NCBI GenBank assembly: GCA_004794655.1
Contig: SMMW01000001.1
Location: forward strand, 10,303,501-10,367,500
DNA length: 64,000 nt
Reading direction: 5' to 3'
Origin: Marisa cornuarietis
Lineage: Eukaryota > Mollusca > Gastropoda > Architaenioglossa > Ampullariidae
The translations under genes were made by a program, and so were the position numbers. The first letter of the stretch is position 1. Every line of letters starts with the position of its first letter. Of the stretch, positions 24,301 to 39,300 are shown piece by piece. The notes below the pieces were generated by a model. That model was given only the letters and a program-made list of their open reading frames with translations. It was not told the origin of the DNA and searched no databases.

Positions 24301-27300
24301 GTTTCGGGTTCTCCTACTCATCTGTGATGTTTGTTGTACCTTTCGCCTCTGTTATCGATTGTCAGTACTTGTGCTGCATCATTTCTTATAACAGACATCT
24401 TCCACTAACGGCTTCTGTCTCCTGTTCTTTGTTTGCCATCTTGCTTTGATTTTTGACCATACAGGATTTTGTGCATCCTTCACTCACAATTTTTAACTGT
24501 TCTGGCATTGAGGACCATGCCGTTTTCCAGTTTTGATTTACGAACCACGTACGTGTTGATGTCATCTGGTGATGCCTTTGTATGATTCTGTGCGTGTAAC
24601 TGACTGTTGTCACCTTTGTGTGTTTAGTGCCAGGACTGTGCTCTGTTCTCAACTATGTTCCCCTAGAACTTCAAATTCAGTGTTCCAAGGAATCTTCCTT
24701 TTTACTGGCCTACATAGACATTGCTTATACTGATTCTTGCTTTGCAAAGATCAATTTCAAAGTCCAGTGCTGGCAGGAAAGAATATATTTTGTATTTCAG
24801 ACATTAGTGATAAAACCGTTTGAAATCACAACAGAAAATAGTGCTAAAAGCATGCTCATATTCCTTATTGATGATTGACAGACTTTTACTGGCACTGTCA
24901 TTCTCTCTACTATAACAGCATCTACGATTTTTGTTTATTCAGCTCTCGGCATACTAACAAGTTACAGAACACATATGGTTGAAATGTATAAAGGAAGGGT
25001 TTCCAGAATCCCCAGTATGACAGCTTGATGTTTCATGAACTACGTGAAGTACAGTGACTTTTAAGTTGCTTATTTGATGCTGGCTTTTCTGCTCCACCAA
25101 GTAATCTTCTGGGTGGTCTTCTCTACCGTAAATTACTGGTTTGTTTCTGGTACCTTGAAGATCATCTGCCTATTTTTCCCCATCTTCACAATTCAAGCAA
25201 TACTGCGTTTGTTGTCCAAGCTTGTCTTCCTTGAAGGGAAATAGTCTCATCTTACACTTAATAACAGGAGATGGTTCTTTAAATGTGTGTATTTCTTTAT
25301 TTTTTACTTCTTTTTTTCTTAGTATGACATTTTTCAATAATGTGTTCTATTTTTCTGGCTGTAGTAGTATTACAGGATAATATGGTATCAAGGATCTACT
25401 GTGTAGACTAATGTAGTTGTTTGCTTGGTAACGGAGAAACAGTAAAGGAAAGTTTCAGTGTCGTTAAGTAACTACGAAAAAAGCACCCTTGACATCTCTT
25501 GCTTAGAAACTGTAGCGCCAGGGGTGGTCCCCCATCCTCTCGCTTCACAGAGTGACCACACATCAGTAACATACCTACCTCTTCACTCTCAATGCTGATT
25601 TTCTTGCAGGCCCACCCCTCTTCCCCATAGTGCCACATAAAACCAGTAATCTCAATGCACGAACGCTCTTCTAGATGGTTCATATGCAATAAATCCTCGG
25701 TGTCCAGCGGCCATCCGACTCCAAGCTTGTCCAGCGAAAATATGATGCCTCTGACTACACTTCTCAGACGAGGCCCGCCTACATTACGCATGGAAATTGT
25801 ATTCTACAGACTTGAAACTCAACATCTGTATGTGTAATGCTTGGGTGATCTTTTCTCAGAACTTTCTTTAAAAGAAAAAGAAAAGGAAAAGAATAAGGAA
25901 AAAATTTCATTGATCAAGGCCGGGCCCCCTTCACAGCGTGCGGGCCCGGGTACACCAGACCCCCCAGTCCCCCCCTCTCGTCAGGCCTGTCCGGCACCAG
26001 TACAGAACATAGCCTATGTAACATCTATGGCGGAAGGCTTGAGACAGTATGTGCTGCAGGATAACAGTTACTTTTCTGTAAAGAAGCTTGCTATAGGGGT
26101 TCGTTTGGCATGTGGCAACTGCTCTGAGAAAGCAAAGCGCAATTTTGAGACTGTCCACAGGGCTGAAAATCTGGATATCAAGGAGTTTTCTGTAGACTGT
26201 GCTGTAAAAATTTATTTTTGTTAAGTGCCTTTAGCTTGTCCTGAGGGTAGGGATAATTAAGGTGCTATACAAGAGATGATATTTATTATTATTATTATTA
26301 TGAAAACTGTTTGTAACATGGATTTTCAAATTATGAGCTGTCCCTCTAGAATGCATCCCCTGTGTAAATCACATCACCTGTACTTTACAGCTGTTTTTTT
26401 TTTACAGGTTTCAAACCAGTAAAACAGTCATAATAATCAACAACAAGCTACCTTCTGCATGTTTTTTAGCAAGAGTGGATTGTCGAAACCCTGAAGGCAC
26501 AGCTCCCATGGCATGAAGAACATCAGATACCGTGGTCTGAAATGTTAAGAATAGTAAATTTTATACGATGAGTTAAAAAAAAAACTTTTTGGCAATAGTT
26601 CCTATACTGTTCATACAAATGCCTATGGAATGTGGTACTCTTTGATACATGATATGCATAAATAAATCTGAAAAACAGCAAATATTTGATATAAAGAGCA
26701 GTAAAGACAGCAAAAGGTACAAAATTAGAAACAATTTTACTGAAGCTTTTTTAGAGCTTATCTTCAGTAATTACTTTCGTACACAGTGCAGAGCTATTTT
26801 TTGTTTAGCAAATTTTAAATACCACTTGCTCCTACCTCAGTTATGGCTTTCTTTATGCCACTCCAAAGCTTCATGGGTCTAGGAATTTCAATAACAAAAC
26901 AAAAAACAAATCAACATTTGTGTTATGAAATGCACCTATTACACATTCAAAGGCTGTTTAGTCTCACTAGCCTGTTATTACAACCAGCACGCTAAAAATG
27001 CATTTGCTTTTAATGGATCTAAATAAAATGAGATCAGCATGCCCTGTACACATCAAGCACAGTAAGCCAGATGACTAAAGACGGTAGTACTTCTTAGTTC
27101 AGCAGGTGCCTTTTAAAGACAGAATGGAGAACCATCAGTGCATGAAGAATCTGCGACAAGGGAAGTTATTCAGTCTACACAAAAACCAGCCAGTGGCTGC
27201 ATGCTTATATGTGAGTCTCTTGAATAGGTTGATAGAATCCCTACACTGCTTGTTGAATCTCTAAAGTTTTGCATTCTGTCTACTTTTGTGGTGACATCCG

Positions 27301-30300
27301 AATTGTTGATAATTTCATGAAGAATTTGGTTTCCCCAGTAAATGACAATCATCAATAGATAGACAATAATTAAGCAATCCTCACTGCAAATCTTCTGATA
27401 TATGGTTTAGAAATTAAGACACCTTGAGTGAAAGAACAGCTCTGACCACACATGACTCCAAGGTATAGCTTAAAGCAATTGTTAGATGTCTTTGACAGAT
27501 CCTCTGAAGTACCTGTCTAAGCATTTAGAGATAAAGCATGAATTCAGTGCTTGGAGCCAAGTTAAAGCCAGCAGATTTCACAGAGAGTTTAACCACAAGA
27601 AATTATGATGGGGATAGAACTTTTGGTATATTCTGAATTTGGCATATGGATATTATTTCTTTACATACACTGTTCTTAATCTGATATCCCTTAAGAAAAA
27701 AGCGCAACCTAACTTTTGATTATTTTTTATATTTCATATGTATAACAACTTCTTAAACAATGTCAAGGAAGCAAAATAAATAAATAAAAATCCCACCTCC
27801 GTGCTGTGTCTCCATCTCCCTGCTCACCATCAGCACCCTCCTCCTCATCAATATCTATTTTTGGAAAAAAGATTAGTGTTAGAGAGAGAGAGTGTGTGTG
27901 TGTGTGTGTTCTATTTATGCACAAGTGGGTAATCATTTTTTAACAGTCTTTATGTTCAAACTTTGATATGATGATCATGAAAAACTCGGACCTAATTCAC
28001 TTTAAATTTTAAAGTAAATTTTCTTTCTTTGATATATGCGATGACATGATTATCAGAGTGCCTTTAATGCCACAGTTTATCCCTCCCTTGCTTACAAACA
28101 ACTCAAAAGAAAGTAAGATGTAGCTATCCTGATCAGTGCCTCCTTAAGTACCCATTAAGGCTCATCTATCAGCTGATGATTCGTTCTACTAATCAGTCAG
28201 AAAGCTGAAGCAGCAGGAAAGAGGGAGAAAAATAATAGTTATGTCATCATGTATGCATTAAATAAATTTTCTTTCTTCTCTAACTGGCCCTGATGATGAC
28301 ACCAAAGGAAAATAGAAAAAAGAGGACCAAGGCTTTAAAAAAATCTTTGAGACTGATCTTGGACCCAGAGAGACCATGGGGCTGCCAAATAGTCTAACAA
28401 TGGTGGACCCCTGGGCAAATAAGGAAAAAGGGGGTGGGAGAGAACACATAATCAATGCCCACACAGCAGAAGCCTCAACTCATTAAAGAAATTAAACCCC
28501 AAACACAGCGAAGTGTGAATTGTCTAGGGTAAAAGAGTCAAAAGTTACGAGCCCATAGCTCTTTATGTAATAAAACCCATGAAGATGTGCTAGCCTTTGT
28601 TAAACTACTCTGGAATGAGCATAAAAGTTGAATATCATGGGCAACCAAATGATCCCATGTTCGGGCACTAAACAGCTCAGTTAAAAGGTATTTTTTTTAT
28701 AATTATCCTTCTCTGGCTAAGACACAAATACCCATCTGGTTGTGCTCAGTATCCACCTCGTCTACTGACATACTTGTCATCAGTTAGTTACCAGTATAGG
28801 ATAGCCACTCTTTTCCCTTCTATTTATCCAAAAAGACCAGAAGAATGCCATAGCACGAGGGGCTAGTGGCACTGGGGCTAGTAGCAGCTTAGCAAAAGGC
28901 CTAAGAGCAAGTAGTCAAAGCTTCTCAGTGGTGGACTCTAGCTTATCATGTCCAAACTTGGGTGTAGACACAGCCAGAGCAGGTATAAATGTCTTTGTTG
29001 ACATCAAGAATATATCTGCCCCCTAACTTTCCTGAGAGTACAGAGATTCCTACTACAAGTGATGCTGTACGAGGCTTCTACCCAGATTAAGTCACTGTGT
29101 CTCCTAACATTGCATTAGCTAAAAGCTTTTTGAAGGAATGTGCAAGACAATGACAACCCCTAAAGAAAGCCAATGGAAAAACCTAGAACATAAACCCATG
29201 TTGAGTGATGACTGCACTGGCACAAGCTGTCTGTATACTAATTTTTCTTTGGAATAGGTTAAAAAAAAACTAGACAGCACTTCTGGATGTCATAAGTTAA
29301 AAAAAAGCAGTGGCATCAAACAAAAATTTACTTACTTCTAGAACCATAGTTATGAAGTGAGAGTAAATTGTTTCCCAAGGGCTAAATGGAGAACTCTAGG
29401 AGAAGTGTTTTAATAATAATAATAACGGAAATTTATATAGCGCATTTCCCTGCTTTACAGAAGGCTCAATGCGCTTTACAAAGAAATTCAAAGACACAAA
29501 TTCACTCAACCGACAAAGTGAAACAGACTAAAACATGTCCACAAACAATGGTACAGAGATATATCAACAAAATTAATACCCCCCGTCCCACACACACACA
29601 CAAAAGAAAAACCTCTGGACAATAATAAAAACACGTACACGGACGCACGCAAAGTAACATGCAAATGTGGTGTCTATAGAAGGACGAATGGGACAAAGAA
29701 ACACATGAAGCCAGTAGTCGGTAACAGTTTGCTCAACCCAATTGAAAATCTGTAAGCGAGGCTGCAAATAATAATGAAATAATGATGTTGGCTTGTATAG
29801 CGCCAAATCGTGGCCCGTGGACAGCTCAAGGCGCTGACGTCAAAATAAGATGACGACAAAATGTGGGTGTGTAGCGGGCCGTCTTCTCCACGTCACAGGG
29901 CAGCGTCCACACACAGCAAGAACACAGTCCTCAGCACAAATATCCAACATGTCATACAAGCCGGAATACATTCCATAGAACAAATATCAAACATGTCATA
30001 CACTCCACAGAAAATGCAACATCCAACAGAAGGCACAGGTTTCACTGGAACGCCAGCACACGCTCAAGTTCACTGATGATTAAAAGTCAAGCAGACATGA
30101 ATCCCACACCACTGCGCCAGTCATGAAGTCTAAATTCAATAAGATTGTATCAAAGGCCATCATCAACTAGCACATTGTCCAAGCCAGTTGTCTGCACGCA
30201 TATGTCCAGTTCCTGAAATACTTTCTTCAGCCGTCTGTCCAGTGCCGGGAAATGGCTGTCTATCAAGACTGGGCGGATGGGGTCGGATCGCAACACCTCT

Positions 30301-33300
30301 TTCATGGCCCTGCTGAGAACATCATCCCACAACAGCTGCAGGCTGTTCCAAGTAGACGTCCTCAACATGCAGGGAAGCGGATGGCCGAGTGGATAGAGCG
30401 CTGGCGTCTGAACCGAGAGTGCGATGGTTCAATTCTTGATAAGCGCTGCAAACTTCCCCGGTCGACCCAGCTGACGGGAATGGGTACCTGACTCCATAGA
30501 GGGTTGGGGAAGGTAAGGCAGCAAGGGAGAGGAGATTGGCACCACCCTCATGTAAAAGCTGGCCCCGAGAAAAGTGGGGTCTCTAACACCTCACTCCCCA
30601 ACGACCTGAGAAGGTTATGGGATGACCTTTACCTTTTTTACCTTACCTCAACATGCAGCAGTCTCGTAGAGGAGCAAGGATGGCGACTTCATCATAATAA
30701 GGGTTGCCGAAACTCAAAATACGACGGACGATACAAAAAAACGACAAAAAACAACAGAGAGCCGTCCCCTCAAGCCAGTTAGGCGAAGGGACGTCCCTCT
30801 CAATAATCAGAATAATAATACAATAATAATAATTTGTTTCTGATGTTATAAAGTGGTGTCCAGATACCACACAGACACTGTTTCTTGGGACACCTTTGCT
30901 ATCGCTTTATAACTAAGGCTTCAAGGGTAAAACAACATCTGTGGGGTCTGGACAATGTTTGACAGCCTTGGAAACAAGATGCTTGACCTTGAATTCTTCG
31001 CACTGTCCCAAGGCAACACCACAATCGTTTCATAGCTACAGCCTCTGTTAAGAATGATAGGTCTGAATCAATCTGCTGTCTTCTCAACAATCTTCAAGAA
31101 ACAAATGTCTAAAAGGGTCAAGAGTGGAGCAGCACACACTACAATGGTGATTGCTGCAGTACATATGCTACTGTGCCCCATACAATGGCGATCGCTGCAG
31201 TACTCATGCTACTCTGCCCCTTATTGCCTGAAGGGAGAAAAGTGCAATCTCATGACAACCCAACACTTGCAGAGGTTGCAGATTTTGTAGTCCTATGTTG
31301 TGCATGGTTAAGACGTATGTGTATGTTTTTGGTGAGAGAGAGGGAGTACTATTATTTAACATCCTTCCACTATCAGTTGTATTCCATAGTCACGGTCTGG
31401 TAATGTGATGCACAGAACAAATGGCCATGTGCTGGGATTTCACATTGTACAAATATTCTTCTTATTATTATTCTTTAGCAGAGTGGTGTAGCAGCAAGAG
31501 GTGATGTTTTGCAAAACTTTTGTTCTTCTACACAAACATGCTCAAAATAAAAGGGCCAGGCACTTAATTTCTTCTGCCAGTTGTATGACCATCTTGCATG
31601 GTGTCTTCCTCTCAATTGCTCCTAATTGTCCATGCATGCTTCCCTTCACTTCTTTTAATTTTCTTACTTGTCTATCCCCTTATGCATCTCTTCCTCTAAG
31701 ATGGTATCACTGAGCCTTATTAGCCTCATTGTTAGATCAAAGATGATCCACGGCTAGTCCTCTGAGAGTTTCATCTAGCTAGCCATCACCTCAATGACAT
31801 GCATGACAGCACATAGCTTGCTGGTGCTGCTGGTTAACATGTTTACACACAACTGGAAGGCAGAGTAGGTGGTGTCTGTGAATATCATTGAAATTGAAGC
31901 AGTTGCGTCTGTATGTAGGTCTATGAGGAAGAGAGGAAGGAGAGGAGATACACAGCATAGTCTGTGGAGATATGGACTGGATAACAAGCAGTAAATGCCA
32001 CCATTACCGTCTGTACTACTCACCAATATGCAGTCACTGCACAACATTGTGGATGAGTTGGAGGTGAATGAAGTGTATAAAGGAGTATTGTGAGACCTGC
32101 CTGTTTGCTTGCACTGAACCGTGGCAAAAGGATGATGATGGTGATGAGCTGTTTATTTCTGGATTCGGTCTTCCATTTTGCTGGGGGTGTTTGTTTGTAT
32201 GTCAACAAAAGGTACTGTAAAACTGTAGTGGTGCGTGACACAATTTGCACCCCAGATATCGAACTGTTGTCAGTTTCCCTTTGCCCTTTCTATCTCCCTA
32301 GGAAATTTCCACACCTGTTCTTTACAGTAGTGTGTACTCACCCTAGAGCGAATGCTACATCTGCCAGGAGGGTATTCTGGGCGACTGTGCTAACAACTGT
32401 GATTTGGCAAAAACTTAAAAAATGTATGACCTGCCCAACAACCTAGAAGCATACCAAACTGGATTTATGTTATGGCATACAAAGTGAAGCCTATGCCATC
32501 TTTTGGAGCTTTTTACTGCCATAGCATGTTTCTGGCACCTGTGTACAGGCTTGTGTGTGAATCTGTTGTTAAATCAGTGAAGCGTTAGATGGATGAGAGT
32601 AATGAATATTTGTGAGGTTGTTTTGATTGTACAGTGTGGGATGTTTTCTATGATTCATGTGATTGCCTAGATGAACTGACAGATGAGTTCTTTCTTCTTC
32701 TGTGTTGATTCTGTGATACCTAGTAAAACCATTGTAATATTTCCAAATAACAAACCGTGGGTACCCAGGAGCTTGAAGAATGTACTAAATAAGAATAAAC
32801 ATGTTTTTTTCACTTGTGACACCTTGGCAAAAAAGATCTGCGGGTGGAGATGTAAGGGACACGATTAAGCCAGCAAAAAGAGAGTATAAAGGCAAGTTAG
32901 AGTTGTGTTACTGTGCCGGTGATCTTCATTATGCCTGGCAGGGGATTAAGTCTTTGGCCTCTATCAATCAGGTGGATTGTACTAGAAAACCAGTCAAACT
33001 TAATGGCATGAGCGATCAGGACTTGCCAAATGTTTTGAATAATTTCTATTCACGTTTTGAGAATCATGATTTTTCTGACGAGGTCAGGAAACTTAGTTTC
33101 CAGAGATGACATAGTAATTTCTCAAGTCGATGTGACAGAATTGCTCAAGCGGTTTAACAAGGCGCAGGGGTCAGATGGGATCTGTGGGTGTGTATTGCAT
33201 TGCTGTGCTGTTCAGTTGAATGGAGTGTTTCAACACGTCTTTCAACTCTCTCTCGACTCAGGACACATTCCAGCACTAACTTGCTAACATCGTCCCAGTC

Positions 33301-36300
33301 CCCCCAAAAGCTAATCCTAATCAACCTAATGATTTTTGGCCAAAAGCACGAACTTCCCTCGTAATGAAAATTCTTAAGAAAATTGTCAAGAATCTTATCC
33401 TAACATCTGTAGAGAGTAAATTGGACCCACTGCAATTTGCTTATAGGAAAGGGAAGGGTATTGACAATGCCAAGTTGTTTATTCTGAAAAAGCCCAAGAT
33501 GCATGCTAGATTACTTTTTGCAGATTTTGGTTCTGCATTCAATACAGTACAACCATACCTTCTATCTTTGAGACTGATTTCTTGATTTTAATCTTCCATA
33601 TCAACTGGTTTTGTGGATAGTGGATCATTTAATTTGTAGACAGCAGAGGGTTTATGTAAATGGTCATTATTCTGATATTGTTGTTACAAGCACTGAGTCC
33701 CCACAAGGCTGTTGTCTATCACCCCTGTTGTCCATCATGTACATTGACAGCTGTAGAAGTACGAAGGAGAAAAGGTACCTCATTAAGTTCTCTAATGATA
33801 AAGCATTGTTGGCTCTTTTACCGGAATACAAGAAAGATCAGCGTAATGCCTTAACAAATTTTATACGATGATGCGACGAGAACTTTCTGGAGTTAAATGT
33901 AGATAAAACTAAAGAAATGAACAAAGACTTTAGGAGAATCAAAGATGATATTGTTGCTCCCAGTATGATACATAGTAAACCTGTTGAAACTGTTAACTCT
34001 TTCAGGTACCTAGGCACTGTTTTTGATTGCCAGCTTGAATGGACTATAAACACTGAATATTGTTAAACGTGGCCAGCAAAGAATGTACCTTCTGCATAAG
34101 CTAAGCAGTTTTTCAGTTAGCAAGGCAGTCTTGGGCCATTTCTACCAGTCGTTATTGAGAGTCTTCTTTTTCATTTGTATGCTGGCTCTACAATCAGTCT
34201 GTCCATGACAGGAAAAGTCTGAACAGTACTGTCCATACCTGTTCTAAGATAATTGGTACCAAACAGAGGGATTTAGCTTCTTTTTGTGATCAACAAATAG
34301 TCAGGAAAGCTTTCCACATTTTATCAATACCTGGACATGTATTAAAGAGAGAATTTGTGTTATTAAGTTCAGGTAAACACTATGCTATGCCTGTATGTAG
34401 AAACAATAGGCACCTTAAATCGTTTGTGTTATCTGCAGTCCAGGCGCTGGCTGCACAACATGTTTCTAAACCTTAAAACTGTTCTAAAGAAGCAAAGTCT
34501 CTTCTCTGCCATTTAGATGCACTGCACAAGACTATACAAATTGTACTGACAGGACGGAAAGTCAGACTAGAGCAACTTTGTCTTACTTAAAGCAGGTATA
34601 GTTTGAAAAATTCTAAAATTCTGGTATGCACTTTAAACTGATTATCTAAATAAATGTAAGGCCTAAAAGTGTTTAAAATTAGAAATGTGCAACTGGCCCC
34701 AGGTGCTCAATCACAGACGAATTGTCAGTGGTGTATGTGTGATGTTGTTTTTGTGCATTTGAATGGTCTAGATGTAAGGTTTTTTTTGAAGATTTTGTCA
34801 CTTACTCATATGTTCCCACTTGCTCATATTTTTCCCACTTTTTTCCCACTTGCTCATTTCTTTTTTTTATTACATATTGTGTAACTTTTCATATATTGTA
34901 ACTGAGCATCTTCCAATGTTTAAATTACCCACTGGAAACTAATAAACTTGGTCATTATCATTGTTTAAGTGTGAAATGATATCAACCAGACTTGGTCAAC
35001 ATGCTGTCCATCAACCCTGCATCACTGGCTTAGGACAATACCCAAATGAGGTTATTTTGCTGTTGTGAGCAGTCACAGACCCTTGTCCTCCCATCCTTCC
35101 TAGTTTCTTGAAAGAAATTCTTGCTAACCATAAATCACTGGTTGGCCAATGGAAACTCTCCCAGACCCAGAAAAGGTCAGCAAGGTCTGTGTAGAAAATC
35201 ACTCTCATCAACATCCCCTCCATATATCCATGCTTGCTCAACTATAACTTGTATAAAATCGTATCTCTTAAGAGAGAATACAGAGACTCATATTTACGGT
35301 GCTTCCTAGAAAAATATGGTTTGACAATTGCATTAATGATGACAATGTTCACATGGAAAACTTTGGGATGCCCTATTGCAACAACCAAGACCCATCTGCC
35401 AGTGTAAAACATCATGGTGACAGTGTGTGTGTGTGTGTGTGTGAACAAAAAGGACAGGCAGGCTACCACGATGATGAAACAAATTGTGTACTGTCAGTAT
35501 TAATGAGATTTTTTATTAGATTTATCTACATTGTGAATTTGGCCAGGTTTTCATTATAAAAATAACCTTTGATATTAATATTGATATTGATATGGACTAC
35601 AAACACAACATGATCTTGAGTGAGAGACAAAACCAAGACTGCCTAATCTTTGTTTTTTGTTTTGGAAACAGGCAGTTGCTGCATATGCACACTCACAACT
35701 AATTCACATGTAGGAGAAAAAAGAAAAAAAGTGATCTCTCTGGCTACACCAATCAGCAAACCAAATACTATTTTGTGTTTGAAAATGGCTATTGGTTTGA
35801 AAATAATGGGTACACTGTCTGCTTGTAAAAGACAAAGGAACAAATTTTGTCCCAAAATCTCTGTCCATGCTAGTATTTAACAGGCATTTACTAATCAGGC
35901 TGGCTTGAGATGGGAGGTGTTTGCTGGTTAGAAGTGTTGCATGCGAGGTTTTCCTCTATATAAGCTCTATAAAGGAAGTTTTTCTTTAATTCTAATTTTT
36001 AAAAATCAAATGATACCGCTCACTGGCTTTGTAACTGATCTGTGATAACAAAGATTTTATAGAATTAACCAATGCAAGGCTTAGTCAAACATACCATCTT
36101 GTTGAACATCTCTGTACTTGTTATGCAGCTGGAAAAAAAGTATGAGATGCAATATTTAAATATCCAACTTTATCTATCCATTCAAATATACTGCAATTCT
36201 TCATTCTTCAGATCTATTTCTTCATCTTAATCTTTACTTTTATGCTATTGTTTCCTACACTGAGCTGTAGTGAAATATGAACTTTATAACTTTGTACAGT

Positions 36301-39300
36301 ATACCTGTAGGTAGGTAGATGGTACAAGACCTGTATCACCTCTGTCATTTTCAGCTATCCACCAGCCATCATCCCTAAATAAAAAAGGACTGGACACTTC
36401 AAACTTACAGATGAAATTCAAGCATATTGCATTATTCTTAATTAGTTCTTAATTAATTCAACAATGACACTACACTGATGACACCATTCTAAAATTGTTT
36501 TTAATGCTCAATAATAAAAGAAAAGAAACTACTGCATTCAAAAGCTGAATGAATTTTCTACAGTTATTTCTTTTAAAATACATTGTCCATTAAGGAAAAA
36601 GTGGCATAAATGAAGAAACAAACACCTGAAATTTCTAGCTCAGTCAGAATTATTATCTTTATATAATCTATAGCTATAGATTAATGATGACAAAGATAAC
36701 ACCATATAAAGGCAAATGAGGAACTATTTTTAGTGATACATTTAATTATATACTTCCCACAAAAAGTTATGGGCCAGCGGCCGTTTTGGGGTATGGAATG
36801 GGGTGGATATAGCTAATGAAAGAAACTTTGAAGTCCTAGCAACTATTTCCTCCATGTAAGATGGCCATTACTTCCTGCTCATCGTCTAAAACATCCACCA
36901 GAATTTTACATGTGCTATCTTTATCTGTGATTGTTGTTATGTGATATCTTATATTTTACTTTCCACACTGCACTCAGTGACAACATGATCTGCTGTGCAG
37001 ATAAATAATAATTTTCCCGAAAGGGATTAATAAAGATGTTTTGTATTGTATTGTACACTGGCCTACTGACAAAATCCAACTCTAATTTGCAGCTCAACAC
37101 ACCACACCCTGGCACTTGGTCTTGGCTGAAGACTAAAGCCAATGAGGAGGTAATGCTGACACTCCACTTGGGTAGATGAATTCTCTGATAAAGTCAATAG
37201 TGAAGCCTGATGTGTCCCAAGAGGAACCATATGTCCACAAGCCATATACTAACTGTGGACCTCAGATGTCTGCCATCCCAACTAAGGCAGAGTGATGTTC
37301 AGAACACTCTTTGGGCATAGTGTGGAAATCATCAGGAAACAAGCTCACATGCAACTTCTTTAGTCTTAGACTATGCCTTATCATCAGATATCTCATCATG
37401 GTTCTGTACAAGTGTCTTGCCAGGCATGAAAAGGTATCAGGCCATCAGCCCCAAGGAGGCTCATTTCAGCGACTGCAAAAAGCACCACAGAAAAGATAGA
37501 GCAACAATCTGCAAGTCGGGCTGAAGATGGATGTTGCAGCTGGCAGGATGGTTTTGGGTCCTTGGCATGAATAGCATGCAGGGCAGCATGCTGAGGATGA
37601 AAAGCAGCATGGTAGGCAGAGATTCCAGGATTGGCTTTCAAACAACAGGACTCTCAAGCAGAGCCATAGGTTATAATCTAGCTTGGAGTGGACCAGGGCA
37701 TGACACAGATGAAGTAGGACTGAGTGGTCTCTCCATCCCCCCCCCCCCAAGCTGACATGACCAACTACATCGAAGAATGTCCAGGGCTTTCTGATATGAG
37801 GTGTAGACATTTGATACGTAGAAAATATGTAGTTTGCAGTCAAATAGGACCCCAGGAAATTTTATTTCTTGGACCATTTTGAGTACCATGTCTTTGACAG
37901 AAAAGATGGGTTTGGAAACATGCCTCACAGTTTATAAAAGTGAATGCATACTGAATTCATAGGAAAGAATTTGAACCCATTTACTTTTACCCAGTTTTGC
38001 ACACTGTTAAGGCACAGCTGACGACAGCATTCGAGACATGGTAGGGATTGGCCATGGATGCGGCAAGCAAAGTCATCTACATACAATGAGGTTTTCAAAC
38101 CTGGACAGACTGAATTATGACTGAATCTATTTTAATGCTGAAGACAGTAGGTGAGAGTATGCTGCCCTGAGAGATGCCCATCACCTGTTCCTAAGGATCG
38201 GACAGGACAGACCCAACACAGAGTTGAAAGAGGCGATGGGAGAGAAAGTTCTTGATAAAGAGTGGCACACAACCCTGCAACCCAAAGGCATGAAGGTCCT
38301 ACACAATACCTTGCTTCCAGGTAGCATCATATGCTTTCTTCCCCTGTGAATGTTTAAAATCAGACCAGATGGTCCAGGTTGCTATGAAGTCGTCACTAAA
38401 CTTCAGAACAAGGAAGCCACTGGCAAAGATGGCATCTGCAATGAATAGATCAAGCATCTTGGGTCAACTGTCAGACAAAACTACTTGAGCTCTGTCAATC
38501 CTGGAAATGCGCATCAACATGGAAAGAAGCCATTATAGTCTCCCCTTTGAGAAAAACAAAGACTCAAAGAAGAAACCAGCTACGGATCCATTAGCCTACT
38601 CAGTTGCCTTGGCAAGACCCTCGAGTGCATGATCAACAAGTGCTTAATGTGATAATTTGGAAACCAACCATGTTTCCACCTTCATAAACCTGTCCAAGGC
38701 CTTTGACAAAGTCTGGAAGGACAGTCTCCTCCTGAAGATAACTGCAGGAATAGCTGGACATATGCTCAACCGGTTTCCTCGGTCACTCTAAACAGCCGTC
38801 TCAGCCAGACAGTGAAGATTCAGGATAGTGTTCAACCAGGTGGTGTGATCTCCCCTACCCTCTTTATCATATTCATCAATGAGATCACCTCAAATGTCTT
38901 TAGAAACAGTCTATGTATGAAAGATGCACTGAATGTTTGACAGCAAAGGGCAGCCACACACCTTATTGACTGTCAAAGTGAACTGGTAGTTTCTGACTTT
39001 TTCTTCAGGGGTGTAGGGTTGTTTGACTGCCCATTTCTTGGAATACAATTTGTTTACAAGCAAAATTCTGCTCATACTTTACTCAAATTCAAATATGCTA
39101 CAATATAAGCATTTGTTGTGGTTGGTTTCTGTGAGTTATTGTTAATCTGACTCTTAACTAACTTGCAAGTAGTATATCTCTTTTTATTTTTGAATGTCAT
39201 AAAATGCACCATCAGGTCTGAATTTTGAAGATCAACTTGAAAATTTTGCTATGTTTTAAAATGCTGGAGTATGAAGAAACAACAGAAAAACTGCTAAATA

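Noticed and set aside
30373..30440. A tRNA gene
   Set aside because: A and B boxes are good, but the sequence continues into a 273-bp unit with a repeat tail and a 13-bp target duplication, so it is a SINE.
37480..38935. Twin-priming (5' inversion) of one Jockey-like LINE
   Set aside because: The minus and plus pieces both contain the (Y/F)D-x-(T/V)W and SPT blocks, so they overlap in domain content and must be two different LINEs.
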